Made by a program: the position numbers and the translations under genes
Source: DAIOHQ01 sp036744635
GTDB lineage: Bacteria; Planctomycetota; Phycisphaerae; Tepidisphaerales; Tepidisphaeraceae
DNA: 30,763 nt
Reading direction: 5' to 3'
Assembly (NCBI GenBank): GCA_036744635.1
Contig: DAIOHQ010000021.1
Location: forward strand, 1-30,763
Part shown: piece by piece, positions 7,762 through 16,207 of the stretch
How positions within the stretch are numbered: the stretch's first letter is position 1
Layout of the letters: every line of letters begins with the position of its first letter
Notes under the pieces: generated by a model
Told to the model about the DNA's origin: nothing
The model's database searches: none
Seen by the model: only the letters and a program-made list of their open reading frames with translations

Positions 7762-8760
7762 ATGAGATATTGTGCGATTGCGATAGTGTTGTTTCTTGCC
7801 GCCGTCTGCCTGGCGGCGGATGAGCCGAAGAAGATTCCGACCACCATGCCTAGTCCGCAGGATGGAGAATTGCGCGAGAAGATTCTGGCACTGGCGAAGG
7901 AGTTTGACAAACCGGCCACGCCGGTACACGAGGTGTTCAACATCGTCCGCGGCTCGGGGAAGTTCGAGGGGCTGGACATGTTGATTGCGCCCAAGCCGGT
8001 GCCGCTGCCGTCGCTGCAGTGGACGCGCGGGGTGGCCGGGGAAATCCCCGCCAAGGTGGAAGCATCGCGCCATCTGCCGGAGCCGAAGGAGGGGCACATC
8101 GCCCGCGCCGGCCATCCCATTGAGATCGACGGGAAGCTGGATGAGGCGGAGTGGAAGGGGGCAGGGGGGGCGGCGGAAATTCCGATCGCGTTCTTGTATC
8201 ACCAGAAGCCCGAGCATCCGACCGCGATGGCGCGGGTGCTGTGGGATGATAAATATCTGTACTTCGGTTTTGAGGTGCCGGATGAGAACATCATCGCGAC
8301 CGAGACCAGGCGCGATGGCCCGGTGTACAAGGGGGATTGCGTGGAGGCGTTCATCCTGCCGGATATCAAAGAGGGCGTGTATTGGGAGATTGAGGTGAGC
8401 CCGATCGGGACGATTTTCGATTGCCTGCAGCACAAGTCGATGGACGATTGGGGAGGCCATGGCAACGCGGCCACGTCGACTTGCCAGGGGCTGCGGACGG
8501 CGCAGACGGTGCGCGGCACGCCCAATGATCCATCCGACAAGGATACGGGGTATAGCGTGGAGATCGCGGTGCCGTTTACGCAGCTTCCCGGCTATGACGC
8601 CAAGGCGCCGGCGGCCGGGCAGAAGCTGCATTTGCTGCTGTGCCACTGCGGCGATGATGGCAAGGTGAATCATCCCTATTCCCACGTGCCCCTCATCGCC
8701 TGGTTTCACAACATCTGGACATATCAGCCCTTCGTGCTGGACGCGGCCGGGGCGAAGTGA
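7762..8760 (+). CDS. Secreted CBM9-like domain protein
   Basis: The product has 332 residues with a signal peptide (MRYCAIAIVLFLAAVCLAAD). Residues 35-105 are a linker-like region. From about 115 to the end the layout matches carbohydrate-binding module family 9 and its relatives: IEIDGKLDEAEWKGA, then ARVLWDDKYLYFGFEVPDEN, then GDCVEAFILP, then a YSVEIAVPFTQL strand. Such domains bind sugars and occur in xylanases and in free-standing outer-surface proteins; no catalytic domain is visible here. AAGGAA precedes the ATG by 5 bases. It is followed after 22 bases by the PLP enzyme gene, so the two are probably co-transcribed. The sugar ligand cannot be read from sequence. Confidence 0.75.
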   Translation: MRYCAIAIVLFLAAVCLAADEPKKIPTTMPSPQDGELREKILALAKEFDKPATPVHEVFNIVRGSGKFEGLDMLIAPKPVPLPSLQWTRGVAGEIPAKVEASRHLPEPKEGHIARAGHPIEIDGKLDEAEWKGAGGAAEIPIAFLYHQKPEHPTAMARVLWDDKYLYFGFEVPDENIIATETRRDGPVYKGDCVEAFILPDIKEGVYWEIEVSPIGTIFDCLQHKSMDDWGGHGNAATSTCQGLRTAQTVRGTPNDPSDKDTGYSVEIAVPFTQLPGYDAKAPAAGQKLHLLLCHCGDDGKVNHPYSHVPLIAWFHNIWTYQPFVLDAAGAK

Positions 8761-8782
8761 ACTTGTCCTGAGGGTGGTGGAG

Positions 8783-9934
8783 ATGCGGCAACTCATCGGA
8801 AATTCCGACGCATTTCCCATTTTGCGGCATTGGGATTTTTTCAATCATGCGGGGGTGACGCCGCTGCCGCATGCGGTCGGCGAGGCGATGCGGGTGTACG
8901 CGGCGCAGGCGGAGTCGGCGGCCTACCTGGGGTCGGGATGGTACGCGGATATCGAGAAGCTGCGGCAGTCGGCCGCGGCAATGATCAACGCCCATCGCGA
9001 TGAGATCGCGTTCATCAAGAACACTTCCGAAGGCATCTCCATCGTGGCCGGGGGAATCGACTGGCAGTGGGGCGACCGCATCGTCACCACGGCCGTGGAA
9101 TATCCGGCCAACGTCTATCCGTGGATGGAGGTGGCGCGGGCGCATGGGGCGAAGCTGGTGATGGTTGCCGAAGAGACCGATGGCGACGGGCGGCGCTCGG
9201 TGCCGATTGGAAAAATTCTCGCGGAAGCGGCGGATGACCGCACGCGATTGGTGGCGCTTTCCCACGTCGAATACGCCTCCGGCCAGCGGCATGACCTCGC
9301 CCGGATCGGCACGTTCTGCCGCGACAACGGCAAGCTGTTCTGCGTCGATGCGATTCAGAGCATGGGGGTGCTGCCGGTGGACGTGCAGGCGATGAAGATC
9401 GACTATCTGAGCGCGGATGGCCACAAATGGCTGCTGGGGCCGGAGGGGGCGGGAATTTTTTATTGCCGCCGCGAGCTGCTCGAGCACACCCGGCCGCTGA
9501 TGATCGGATGGATGAACGTCATCGATGCCAAGCAATATGGGAACTACAACTACACGCTCAAGGGTGATGCCGGCAGGTTCGAGTGCGGCAGCTATAACGT
9601 CTGCGGGCTGCTGGGGCTGAAGGCGGCGGTGGAGCTGCTGCGGTCGATTCCGCCCAGCGACATCTTTGATCGGCTGAAGCTGCTTACGGATTATCTGGTG
9701 GAAGGGCTGGGGCGCAGGGGATATCAGGTGCTTAGCGGGCGCGGGGTCGGGCAGTGGTCGGGGATCGTGGCCTTCGAGTCTCCAGAGCAGAATCACGAGC
9801 GGATTGTGAGAACGCTGCGCAAGGAGCATCGCATCGAGATCGCCCTGCGCGAGGGAAGGCTGCGCTGCGCCCCGCATTTTTATAACACCGAGCGGCAGAT
9901 CGACCGGTTGCTGGCGGCGCTGCCGGGGAATTGA
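8783..9934 (+). CDS. Class V aminotransferase-fold PLP enzyme
   Basis: The product has 383 residues. SADGHKWLLGPEG places the PLP lysine at 215, and the preceding FCVDAIQSMG contains the conserved aspartate (189) that contacts the pyridine nitrogen. The opening FFNHAGVTPLP resembles the substrate loop of the isopenicillin-N-epimerase and cysteine-desulfurase group. There is no clear catalytic cysteine loop like that of IscS/SufS, so a desulfurase role is unlikely. The reaction is unknown; members include kynureninase-like and amino-acid lyase or epimerase activities. I chose ATG 8783 with AGGG 8 bases upstream; two GTG codons (8774, 8777) are in frame. It lies between a CBM9-like gene and an aldolase gene, which suggests a role in sugar or amino-sugar catabolism (inference). 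Confidence 0.8.
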   Translation: MRQLIGNSDAFPILRHWDFFNHAGVTPLPHAVGEAMRVYAAQAESAAYLGSGWYADIEKLRQSAAAMINAHRDEIAFIKNTSEGISIVAGGIDWQWGDRIVTTAVEYPANVYPWMEVARAHGAKLVMVAEETDGDGRRSVPIGKILAEAADDRTRLVALSHVEYASGQRHDLARIGTFCRDNGKLFCVDAIQSMGVLPVDVQAMKIDYLSADGHKWLLGPEGAGIFYCRRELLEHTRPLMIGWMNVIDAKQYGNYNYTLKGDAGRFECGSYNVCGLLGLKAAVELLRSIPPSDIFDRLKLLTDYLVEGLGRRGYQVLSGRGVGQWSGIVAFESPEQNHERIVRTLRKEHRIEIALREGRLRCAPHFYNTERQIDRLLAALPGN

Positions 9935-9954
9935 TCGGCGGATCGCTGCACGCG

Positions 9955-9989
9955 TTGATTTCAACGGGGCCGTCTCTAGACTTTCGCCA
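9955..9989 (+). promoter_or_regulatory. Possible promoter for a nearly leaderless aldolase mRNA
   Basis: TTGATT (9955-9960), a 16-base spacer and TAGACT (9977-9982) lie directly before the ATG at 9989, which lacks a ribosome site. If used, transcription would begin at or next to the start codon. The hexamers are weak matches, so this is a guess. Confidence 0.22.
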
Positions 9990-10909
9990 TGGCTTCCAAT
10001 TCCGGCGAGCTTCGCGGCGTGCTTTCGGTTTTTCAGACGCCGTATCACGAGGATGAGTCGATCGACTTTGAGACGCTGCTGCGCGAGATCGAGTGGATAT
10101 TCTCCCACGGCGCGGACGGCATCGTGATGGCCATGGTTTCCGAGACGCTGCGGCTGGACAGCAACGAGCGCGAGGCGCTGGCCGCGGCGGCGTGCGCGGC
10201 CGCCAGGGGGAAGGGGACGTGCGTCATCAGCGTCGGCGCGGAGAGCAGCCGGGTCGCCGAGCGGTATGCAACGCATGCCGAGGCCGCCGGCGCTGATGGC
10301 GTCATGGCGATCCCGCCGGTGAGCGTGGGCGTGGGGGAGGACGAGCTGCTGCGCTACTTCGAGCGGATTCTCGGGGCCATTGCGATTCCGCTGGTGGTGC
10401 AGGATGCCAGCGGCTACGTCGGCCGGCCGATGTCCACCGAGCTGCAGGCGCGGATGCTGCGGGAGTTCGGGGAGCGGATCTATTTCAAGCCCGAGGCGAC
10501 GCCGATCGGACCCAAGCTCAGCGCCCTGCGGGATGCCACCGGCGGCCGGGCGCGGGTGTTTGAGGGAACGGGGGGAATTGCGCTGGTGGACAGCTTCCGC
10601 CGCGGCATCGTCGGCACCATGCCCGGGGCGGAGATCATATACGCGCTGGTGGCGCTGTGGCGGGCGCTGCAGGGGGGCGATGAAGAGCGCATCTATCGCC
10701 TTTCGCTGCCGATCGGGGCGCTGGTGGCGATGCAGACGTCGCTGGATGGGTTCCTTGCCGTCGAAAAGTATCTGCTGGTGAAGCAGGGAATTTTCAAGAA
10801 CGCGTGCGTACGCGGGCCGGTGGGGTTCAAGCTGGACGATGAGACAGCGCGGGAAGTCGACCGCTTGATGGAGAAGATTCAGGCAGCGGCCCGATGGCCG
10901 ATGCGGTGA
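9989..10909 (+). CDS. DapA/NanA-superfamily aldolase, likely sugar-acid related
   Basis: The product has 306 residues, the usual size for this TIM-barrel family, which forms a Schiff base between a lysine and a 2-keto acid. IYFKPEATP places the lysine at 167. The pocket differs from true dihydrodipicolinate synthase: the usual GTTGE loop is replaced by AMVSETLRL (residues 48-56), and the Tyr that relays protons in the YNxP motif is replaced by VQDASGY (137-143). It is therefore unlikely to make lysine precursors and more likely acts on a sugar-derived keto acid. The convergent neighbour is a KDG-kinase-like PfkB enzyme, which fits a 2-keto-3-deoxy sugar acid pathway. No ribosome site precedes the ATG; the gene starts 54 bases after the PLP enzyme. 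Confidence 0.8.
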   Translation: MASNSGELRGVLSVFQTPYHEDESIDFETLLREIEWIFSHGADGIVMAMVSETLRLDSNEREALAAAACAAARGKGTCVISVGAESSRVAERYATHAEAAGADGVMAIPPVSVGVGEDELLRYFERILGAIAIPLVVQDASGYVGRPMSTELQARMLREFGERIYFKPEATPIGPKLSALRDATGGRARVFEGTGGIALVDSFRRGIVGTMPGAEIIYALVALWRALQGGDEERIYRLSLPIGALVAMQTSLDGFLAVEKYLLVKQGIFKNACVRGPVGFKLDDETAREVDRLMEKIQAAARWPMR

Positions 10910-10934
10910 AATAATAGCACTCCACCTGCCTGCG

Positions 10935-12014
10935 TCATCGTTTGATGCGGGCGCTCCCGCCCTTGACGATGTGCATCAACTCCTCCAGGTCGATCATGCT
11001 GGTGTCGCCGCGGGTGGTCTGCAGCAGGGCGCCGTGGGCGGCGCCGAGGTCCACGCACTCTTGCGGGGTCTTGCCGGTGAGAAATCCGTAGGCGAACCCG
11101 GAAGAGAACCCGTCGCCGCCGCCGACGCGGTCTTCGATCTCCAGGTTTTCATAGCGCCGCGATTCGTAAAACTGCCCCTCGTGCCAGAGGATGGCCGACC
11201 AGTTGTTGACCAGGCCGCTTTTTACCTCGCGCAGCGTCGTGCCCACCACCTTCACGTTGGGATAGGTCTTGACGACTTGCTCGACCATTTTCTTGTAGGC
11301 GCGGGTATCGAGGGCACCCAGATGCTCGTCCACGCCTTCCACATCGAAGCCGAGCACTTTTTGAAAATCCTCCTCGTTGCCGATCAGGCAGTCCACCGCG
11401 CGCATGAGCTCCCCGGTTACCTGCTGCGCCTTTTTCGCGCTCCAGAGCTTGGAGCGGAAGTTGAGGTCGTAGGAGATGATCGTGCCGGCAGCGCGGGCGG
11501 CTTGCAGGGCATCCGCGCAGACCTGGGCGCATCCTTGGGACAATGCCGTGAAGATGCCGCCGGTGTGCAGCCAGCGCACGGGGGTTTCGCGAAAGAGGCG
11601 GGCGAAATCGATCATGCCGCTCTTGATATTTGAGGCGGCGGATTGGCCGCGGTCATACATTGTGACCGAGCCGCGCACGCCGGTGCCGACTTCAGTGAAG
11701 TTCAACCCGATCCGGTCGGCCCGGCCGACGCCGTCGTACTTGGCCAGCAGCACGTTCGACACGTCCACTCCGACGGCGCGGGCATGATTGAGAATGATCT
11801 GCCCCAGCGGGTTATCCACCAGCCGGGAGGCAAATGCCGTCCGTAGACCCAGGCGCGACAGGGCATAGGCCACGTTGTATTCTCCCCCGCCCACCCATAC
11901 CTCCAGCAGTGGCGAGAATTCGATGCGGCCATGACCGGGCGGAGAGAGGCGAATCATGCACTCCCCCAAGGCCATCAGGTCGAAGCGTGCATCGGCAGGG
12001 GGTTGAATATTCAT
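10935..12014 (-). CDS. kdgK: PfkB-family sugar kinase, 2-keto-3-deoxygluconate kinase type
   Basis: The product has 359 residues. The family's first signature is GGGEYNVAYALSRLG near residues 40-54, and the second is DRVGGGDGFSSGFAYGF with the catalytic base at Asp301. The N-terminal FDLMALGECMIRLSPPGHGR is typical of 2-keto-3-deoxygluconate kinases. These phosphorylate KDG to KDPG in hexuronate and pectin or alginate breakdown; fructokinase is the main alternative. The start at 12014 (MNIQPP) was chosen because conserved sequence begins just after it; an in-frame extension reaches 12152 but looks random. No strong ribosome site is seen. It faces the DapA-superfamily gene with only 25 bases between the stop codons. 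Confidence 0.8.
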   Translation of the reverse strand: MNIQPPADARFDLMALGECMIRLSPPGHGRIEFSPLLEVWVGGGEYNVAYALSRLGLRTAFASRLVDNPLGQIILNHARAVGVDVSNVLLAKYDGVGRADRIGLNFTEVGTGVRGSVTMYDRGQSAASNIKSGMIDFARLFRETPVRWLHTGGIFTALSQGCAQVCADALQAARAAGTIISYDLNFRSKLWSAKKAQQVTGELMRAVDCLIGNEEDFQKVLGFDVEGVDEHLGALDTRAYKKMVEQVVKTYPNVKVVGTTLREVKSGLVNNWSAILWHEGQFYESRRYENLEIEDRVGGGDGFSSGFAYGFLTGKTPQECVDLGAAHGALLQTTRGDTSMIDLEELMHIVKGGSARIKR

Positions 12015-12148
12015 GGATGAAAATCTAATGGAATGATCTGCCGCGGGAAAGCGGGCGCTGCGGCAAGCGGGAAAATCGTGATTGGGGGGCGCGACCTGAA
12101 ACGCCCAGGGGAGTGATGGATCGCCGGTCGCATCACGCTGCGGCGACA

Positions 12149-12700
12149 TCACCGTCCGCTGTAAACTTCTTCCACTTTCAGCACGAAACCCGGCAGGACC
12201 GGATCATCGCGCAGCTCGTCGCCTGCGCGGTAGCGCAACACCTGGTTTCCGGCGCGATAGACTTCGATGATGCGATTGCGCGGATCGACGACCCAGACCG
12301 AAATAGTGCCGGCGGCCAGCCAGGTATCGACCTTGGCGATGATGTCCGTGTGACTGTCAGAGGGGGAAACGACTTCAACGGCTAGGTCGGGTGCACCGGG
12401 GAAGAATCCGGAAATCCGGCCGGCCGGCACGCGCTTGGCTTGCACGAATGCCACGTCCGGGGCGCGCACTGTGTCCGGGTCGCGTTCGATCTGGAATCCC
12501 GTCTCGGCGGCGTAACATTTTCCAAGGCGCTTGTCGATGACGTAGTTCTTGATCAACCTGAAGATTTCGCCGGCAACATCTCCATGATCTGCTCCAGCAG
12601 GCGCCATTTTAATGATCTTTCCGCGAACGAGTTCGCAACGGCCGATGTCCCCCATGGCGAACAATTCCTCGGCGGTGATGGGTTTGGCAATTGTGGTCAT
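12149..12700 (-). CDS. Uma2 family (DUF820) putative nuclease
   Basis: The product has 183 residues. PITAEELFAMGDIGRCELVRGKI at the N terminus, then RAPDVAFV, then DLAVEVVSPSD and the helix ending KVDTWLAAG followed by VWVVDP are the conserved run of Uma2/DUF820 proteins. These have a PD-(D/E)XK-like fold (the DV/EVVSPSD/K residues); biochemical function is largely unknown. Start at 12700 is supported by AGGGAT 5-6 bases upstream. It begins 25 bases after the small membrane protein stop and is probably co-transcribed with it and the DUF444 gene. Uma2 families are often expanded in cyanobacteria and Planctomycetota, so the grouping here may be incidental. Confidence 0.8.
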   Translation of the reverse strand: MTTIAKPITAEELFAMGDIGRCELVRGKIIKMAPAGADHGDVAGEIFRLIKNYVIDKRLGKCYAAETGFQIERDPDTVRAPDVAFVQAKRVPAGRISGFFPGAPDLAVEVVSPSDSHTDIIAKVDTWLAAGTISVWVVDPRNRIIEVYRAGNQVLRYRAGDELRDDPVLPGFVLKVEEVYSGR

Positions 12701-12725
12701 GGCATATCCCTGCGACAACCGTCCG

Positions 12726-12893
12726 TCACGACCTGCGCCCCTTCTGGCTGCGAGTATACAGCCCTGCCAGCACAAAGAGCGATCCGATGACCGCAAACAA
12801 AGCCTCGCCTTCTCGGCTGAGAATCAGCGGCGCCATCGCCAGGAACACCCCGCCGACCACGAACAGAACGAATGAGGCTCTCACGGGCATCAT
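12726..12893 (-). CDS. Small two-helix membrane protein, coupled to DUF444 gene
   Basis: This short frame encodes 55 residues (MM at the start, so 54 if the second ATG is used). Two hydrophobic helices are visible: SFVLFVVGGVFLAMAPLIL and FAVIGSLFVLAGLY, joined by SREGEAL, followed by a basic tail TRSQKGRRS. The first ATG follows the DUF444 stop codon with no gap (TGA then ATGATG), which is typical of translational coupling. Hydrophobic and basic residues fall where a small integral membrane protein would have them. No family recognised. Its position suggests a partner or anchor for the DUF444 protein, but nothing proves this. Confidence 0.65.
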   Translation of the reverse strand: MMPVRASFVLFVVGGVFLAMAPLILSREGEALFAVIGSLFVLAGLYTRSQKGRRS

Positions 12894-13997
12894 TCAGTGC
12901 CCCTTCCCGAAAAACGTCTTGATTGAGTCGTAGATGTCATCCTTGGAGTTGACGCGGCTGGTGAGCACTTTTTCATGGCCGCGGAGGTGTTCGTGCAGGA
13001 CGTTGATGAAATTGCCGCTGCCGTAGGCGCTGGCCACCTGGCAGTAGCCGAACATGTTGCAGGCGGGGAGAAGCTGTTCTTTGAGCAGCTTGATGCAGTC
13101 GCGGCTGTCGGCCTCGGAGGAGTTGTCGCCGTCGCTGAAGTGGAACAGGTAAATGTTCCACTCATCCGGTGAGTAGTGCGAATCCAGCAGCGCCTTGGCG
13201 GCGCGGAAGGCGGAGGAAATCTTGGTGCCGCCATCCTCGCGAAGGTGGTAGAAAGTGTGCTTGTCGACTTCGCGGGCGCTGACATCGTGGACGATGTAGC
13301 GGCTCTCGATGCCCTCATAGTTCTTGCGCAGCCAGGTGTCGATCCAGAAGCTCTCCAACCGCACCAGCTCCTTCTGCTCCTCGCCCATCGAGCCGGAGAC
13401 GTCCATCATGAAGATGATGACGGCATTGGATTGCGGGCTTTTGACTTCCTTCCAGGAGCGGTAGCGGATGTCCTTTTTCTGCGGGATGATCACCGGCTTG
13501 TCGGGGTCATAGTCGCCCAGCATGATCTGCCGCTTGAGGGCTTCCTTGAACGAGCGCTTGAAGTGACGCAGGGATTCGGGGCCGACCCGGCGGATGCCGC
13601 TGTACTTGTCGCGGATGGTGGTGATGCGGTGCTTGCCTTTGGGCTCGATGCGCGGCAGCTTGAGCTCCTCGGCCAGGATGTCCGCCAGCTCATCGAGCGA
13701 CAGGTCCACCTCCATGAGGTGCTGGCCTTCTTCGGTGCCTCCCTGGCTCTTGCCCTGACCGGGCCGGCCTTTGCCGACGATGTCCCCTTCCTTGCCGTCG
13801 CCGGCGCCGACGCCGCTGGAGTTGTCTCCATAGCGGAAGTGAGGCAATTCGATCCCCCGGACGGGGATGGATATGAGGTGCTTGCCCTCCTTGCCGATCA
13901 GCTCTCCCTTGGTGAGAAATTTGCGCAGGTCGTCGCGAATCCGCCCTTTGACGATCTGGCGAAAGCGCTGGTGATCTTTTTCGATTTTCAGGACCAT
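12894..13997 (-). CDS. DUF444 (YeaH/YhbH) family protein with vWA-type MIDAS
   Basis: The product has 367 residues. The N terminus (MVLKIEKDHQRFRQIVKGRI), the glycine-rich stretch at 60-90 and the central RYRSWKEVKSPQSN motif fit DUF444. MMDVSGSMGEEQ gives a metal-ion-dependent adhesion motif with Asp199, Ser201 and Ser203, and LREDGGTKISSA supplies the later threonine. DUF444 proteins usually sit with the PrkA serine kinase and SpoVR in stress or sporulation operons; neither is in this window. AGGTG precedes the ATG by about 8 bases. The gene heads a three-gene set with a coupled membrane protein and Uma2. It is divergent from the acyl-CoA dehydrogenase operon. Confidence 0.88.
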   Translation of the reverse strand: MVLKIEKDHQRFRQIVKGRIRDDLRKFLTKGELIGKEGKHLISIPVRGIELPHFRYGDNSSGVGAGDGKEGDIVGKGRPGQGKSQGGTEEGQHLMEVDLSLDELADILAEELKLPRIEPKGKHRITTIRDKYSGIRRVGPESLRHFKRSFKEALKRQIMLGDYDPDKPVIIPQKKDIRYRSWKEVKSPQSNAVIIFMMDVSGSMGEEQKELVRLESFWIDTWLRKNYEGIESRYIVHDVSAREVDKHTFYHLREDGGTKISSAFRAAKALLDSHYSPDEWNIYLFHFSDGDNSSEADSRDCIKLLKEQLLPACNMFGYCQVASAYGSGNFINVLHEHLRGHEKVLTSRVNSKDDIYDSIKTFFGKGH

Positions 13998-14227
13998 CGT
14001 TCACACCTTCAGCGTGGAGAATTCACCTCTCTTCATTGTAGCCAATCGAAGGCATGTTGGGGCGAGGGATTTTTCGTGTGATGATGCCAGCGCGTGAGAA
14101 TGATGGGAGTTTGGGTTGGCGATTATACCGGCGCCACCGGGCGATGCGCGGTTGCTGTGGCTGGCGCGGGTGGCCTATGATTCATCGTTGAATCGCCGGT
14201 TGACCGTGCCGGCACGAGGAGCACTGC

Positions 14228-16207
14228 ATGGCGGATCTGAAAACCCTCAAGGGCGTATCGGAGCGCGACCGTAAGTTGGTCGAAAACGCCGAGGTTCTGC
14301 TGGGGCCGGAGCCGGCCTCCATGGGGTTTGTCAAGAACCTGTTCTGGGGACACGTCCGCGAGGATCTGATCCTTCCCTATCCCGAGCCGGCTGCTCAGGA
14401 GCAGCAAAAATGCGATGAACTGCTGCAACGACTCGACGAATATCTGCAGCGCGAGCACCCGGCCATCCAAATCGACCAGCAGCAGGAAATCCCGCGCTGG
14501 GTGATCGATCGGCTCTTCGAGATCGGCGTGCTGGGAATGACCATCCCGGTCGAATATGGCGGCGGGGGCTTGGGGATCACCAGCTACAACCGCGTGCTGG
14601 AGCGCATCGGCCGGAGCTGCGGATCGACGGCGGTGATGGTGTCAGCCCACCAGTCTATCGGCTGCAAGGCGATCATGCTCTTCGGCACCGAAGAGCAGAA
14701 ACGGCGCTGGCTGCCGATGATGGCGCGGGAATGTCTGTCGGCCTTCTGTCTTTCTGAGCCGAATGTGGGATGCGATGCCGGCGGCCAGGAGACGCACTGC
14801 CGGCTATCCGAGGATGGGAAATACTACATACTCAATGGCGAAAAGAAGTGGGCAACATCCGGCGCGCTGTCGGGGTTGTTCACGGTGATGGCCAAGCAGG
14901 AGTTGACCGATCCGGCGACCGGCAAGACGGCGCAGAAGGTGACGGCGCTGCTCTGTACGCCCGACATGCCGGGGATGGATATTTTTCAGGCGAACCGCAG
15001 CAAGTGCGGCATCCGCGGCACATGGCAGGCGCGCATCCGATTTCACGATGTGCTGGTGCCCAAGGAGAACCTGCTGCACCAGGAAGGCCGGGGGCTGAAT
15101 GTGGCGTTGTCGTGCCTGAACTACGGGCGCTGCACGCTGTCGGCGGGGATGCTGGGGGGCGCCAAGCGGGCCTTCGAGCAGGGGACCAAGTGGGCGCAGA
15201 CGCGCTATCAATTTCAGCGGCCGCTGGCGGATTTCGAGCTGGTGAAGGGAAAGATCGCGGAGATGGCCGCCTTGACGTATGCGATGGATGCGATGCTCTA
15301 CCTGACCACCGGCATGCTCGACCGTGGCGATGAGGACATCATGCTGGAGACCGCCATCTGCAAGCTGTTCTGCTCGGAGATGGGCTGGCGCTGCGTGAAC
15401 CACGCCATGCAGATCATGGGCGGCGAGGGATACATGACCGAGAACGAGATCGAGCGGATCTTCCGGGATTCGCGCATCAACCTGATCGTCGAGGGGGCCA
15501 ACGAGGTGATGCAGTCTTTCATCTTCGGCTACGGCGGCAAACAGTTGGCCGAGCAGATGCTGGGAGTGCAGCAGGCGGTGGGGTGGGACCACGAAGAATC
15601 GACGTTTCATAATCTGGGCCGCATCCTGCGCGGCCTCAAGCGCACCGAGATTTTCAAGGCGGCGGCGCCGTTGGGGGCGGAATTGTTCCTGGGATTGCGC
15701 GGACACGCGCCGAACCTGGAGAAAATCGACCCCTCCCTGCGCGAGCCTGCCCGCCGGCTGGGAGAGTTGGTGCGCGACCACAGCCATCAGTTCAAGCTGG
15801 CCAGCAAGCATTACGGCGAGCAGATCATCGCGCGGCAGTCGGTGCAGGCGCGGCTGGCCGACAGCGCGATGTGGCTGCACGCGTGGGCATGTACGCTCAG
15901 CCGGCTGGATCGGGATGTGCGCGTGAGCGGAGGGGATGGCGCCGTCGAACGCGATCGCACGGCGGCGGCGTATTTCTTTGACCTGGCCGAGGGGAATATC
16001 CGCGATTGTTTCAGGAGATTGTTCGAGAACGCAGATGCATCGATGCTGGCCGCGGCCGAGGCGGCGCTGCAGCACGCCCAGACGCTGCCCAACGGTGAAT
16101 TCATGATTCCGGAAAGCTCGCCGGTTGCCCGGGGAACGGGCAGGCAACCAAATCGGACGGCGATCAAGCAGTTTCCCGGGACAAATGGGAGCGAGCATGG
16201 CGCGTAG
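14228..16207 (+). CDS. Acyl-CoA dehydrogenase, large (VLCAD/ACAD9-like) form
   Basis: The product has 659 residues, longer than the usual 380-400 because of a C-terminal extension of about 220 residues, as in VLCAD/ACAD9-type enzymes. The N-terminal helical domain, the middle AFCLSEPNVGCDAG flavin region, NGEKKWATSGA, the QIMGGEGYM motif (395-403) and LIVEGANEVMQ with the catalytic base Glu422 are all present. It would oxidise acyl-CoA to 2-enoyl-CoA with FAD, passing electrons to ETF. Chain-length preference cannot be read with certainty. GAGGAG precedes the ATG by 6 bases. Its last codons overlap the E1-alpha start (16197) by 11 bases, showing translational coupling with a 2-oxoacid dehydrogenase complex. 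Confidence 0.88.
   Translation: MADLKTLKGVSERDRKLVENAEVLLGPEPASMGFVKNLFWGHVREDLILPYPEPAAQEQQKCDELLQRLDEYLQREHPAIQIDQQQEIPRWVIDRLFEIGVLGMTIPVEYGGGGLGITSYNRVLERIGRSCGSTAVMVSAHQSIGCKAIMLFGTEEQKRRWLPMMARECLSAFCLSEPNVGCDAGGQETHCRLSEDGKYYILNGEKKWATSGALSGLFTVMAKQELTDPATGKTAQKVTALLCTPDMPGMDIFQANRSKCGIRGTWQARIRFHDVLVPKENLLHQEGRGLNVALSCLNYGRCTLSAGMLGGAKRAFEQGTKWAQTRYQFQRPLADFELVKGKIAEMAALTYAMDAMLYLTTGMLDRGDEDIMLETAICKLFCSEMGWRCVNHAMQIMGGEGYMTENEIERIFRDSRINLIVEGANEVMQSFIFGYGGKQLAEQMLGVQQAVGWDHEESTFHNLGRILRGLKRTEIFKAAAPLGAELFLGLRGHAPNLEKIDPSLREPARRLGELVRDHSHQFKLASKHYGEQIIARQSVQARLADSAMWLHAWACTLSRLDRDVRVSGGDGAVERDRTAAAYFFDLAEGNIRDCFRRLFENADASMLAAAEAALQHAQTLPNGEFMIPESSPVARGTGRQPNRTAIKQFPGTNGSEHGA

Noticed and set aside
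8693..10276. 527-codon minus-strand frame
   Set aside because: Shadow that spans parts of three real plus-strand genes.
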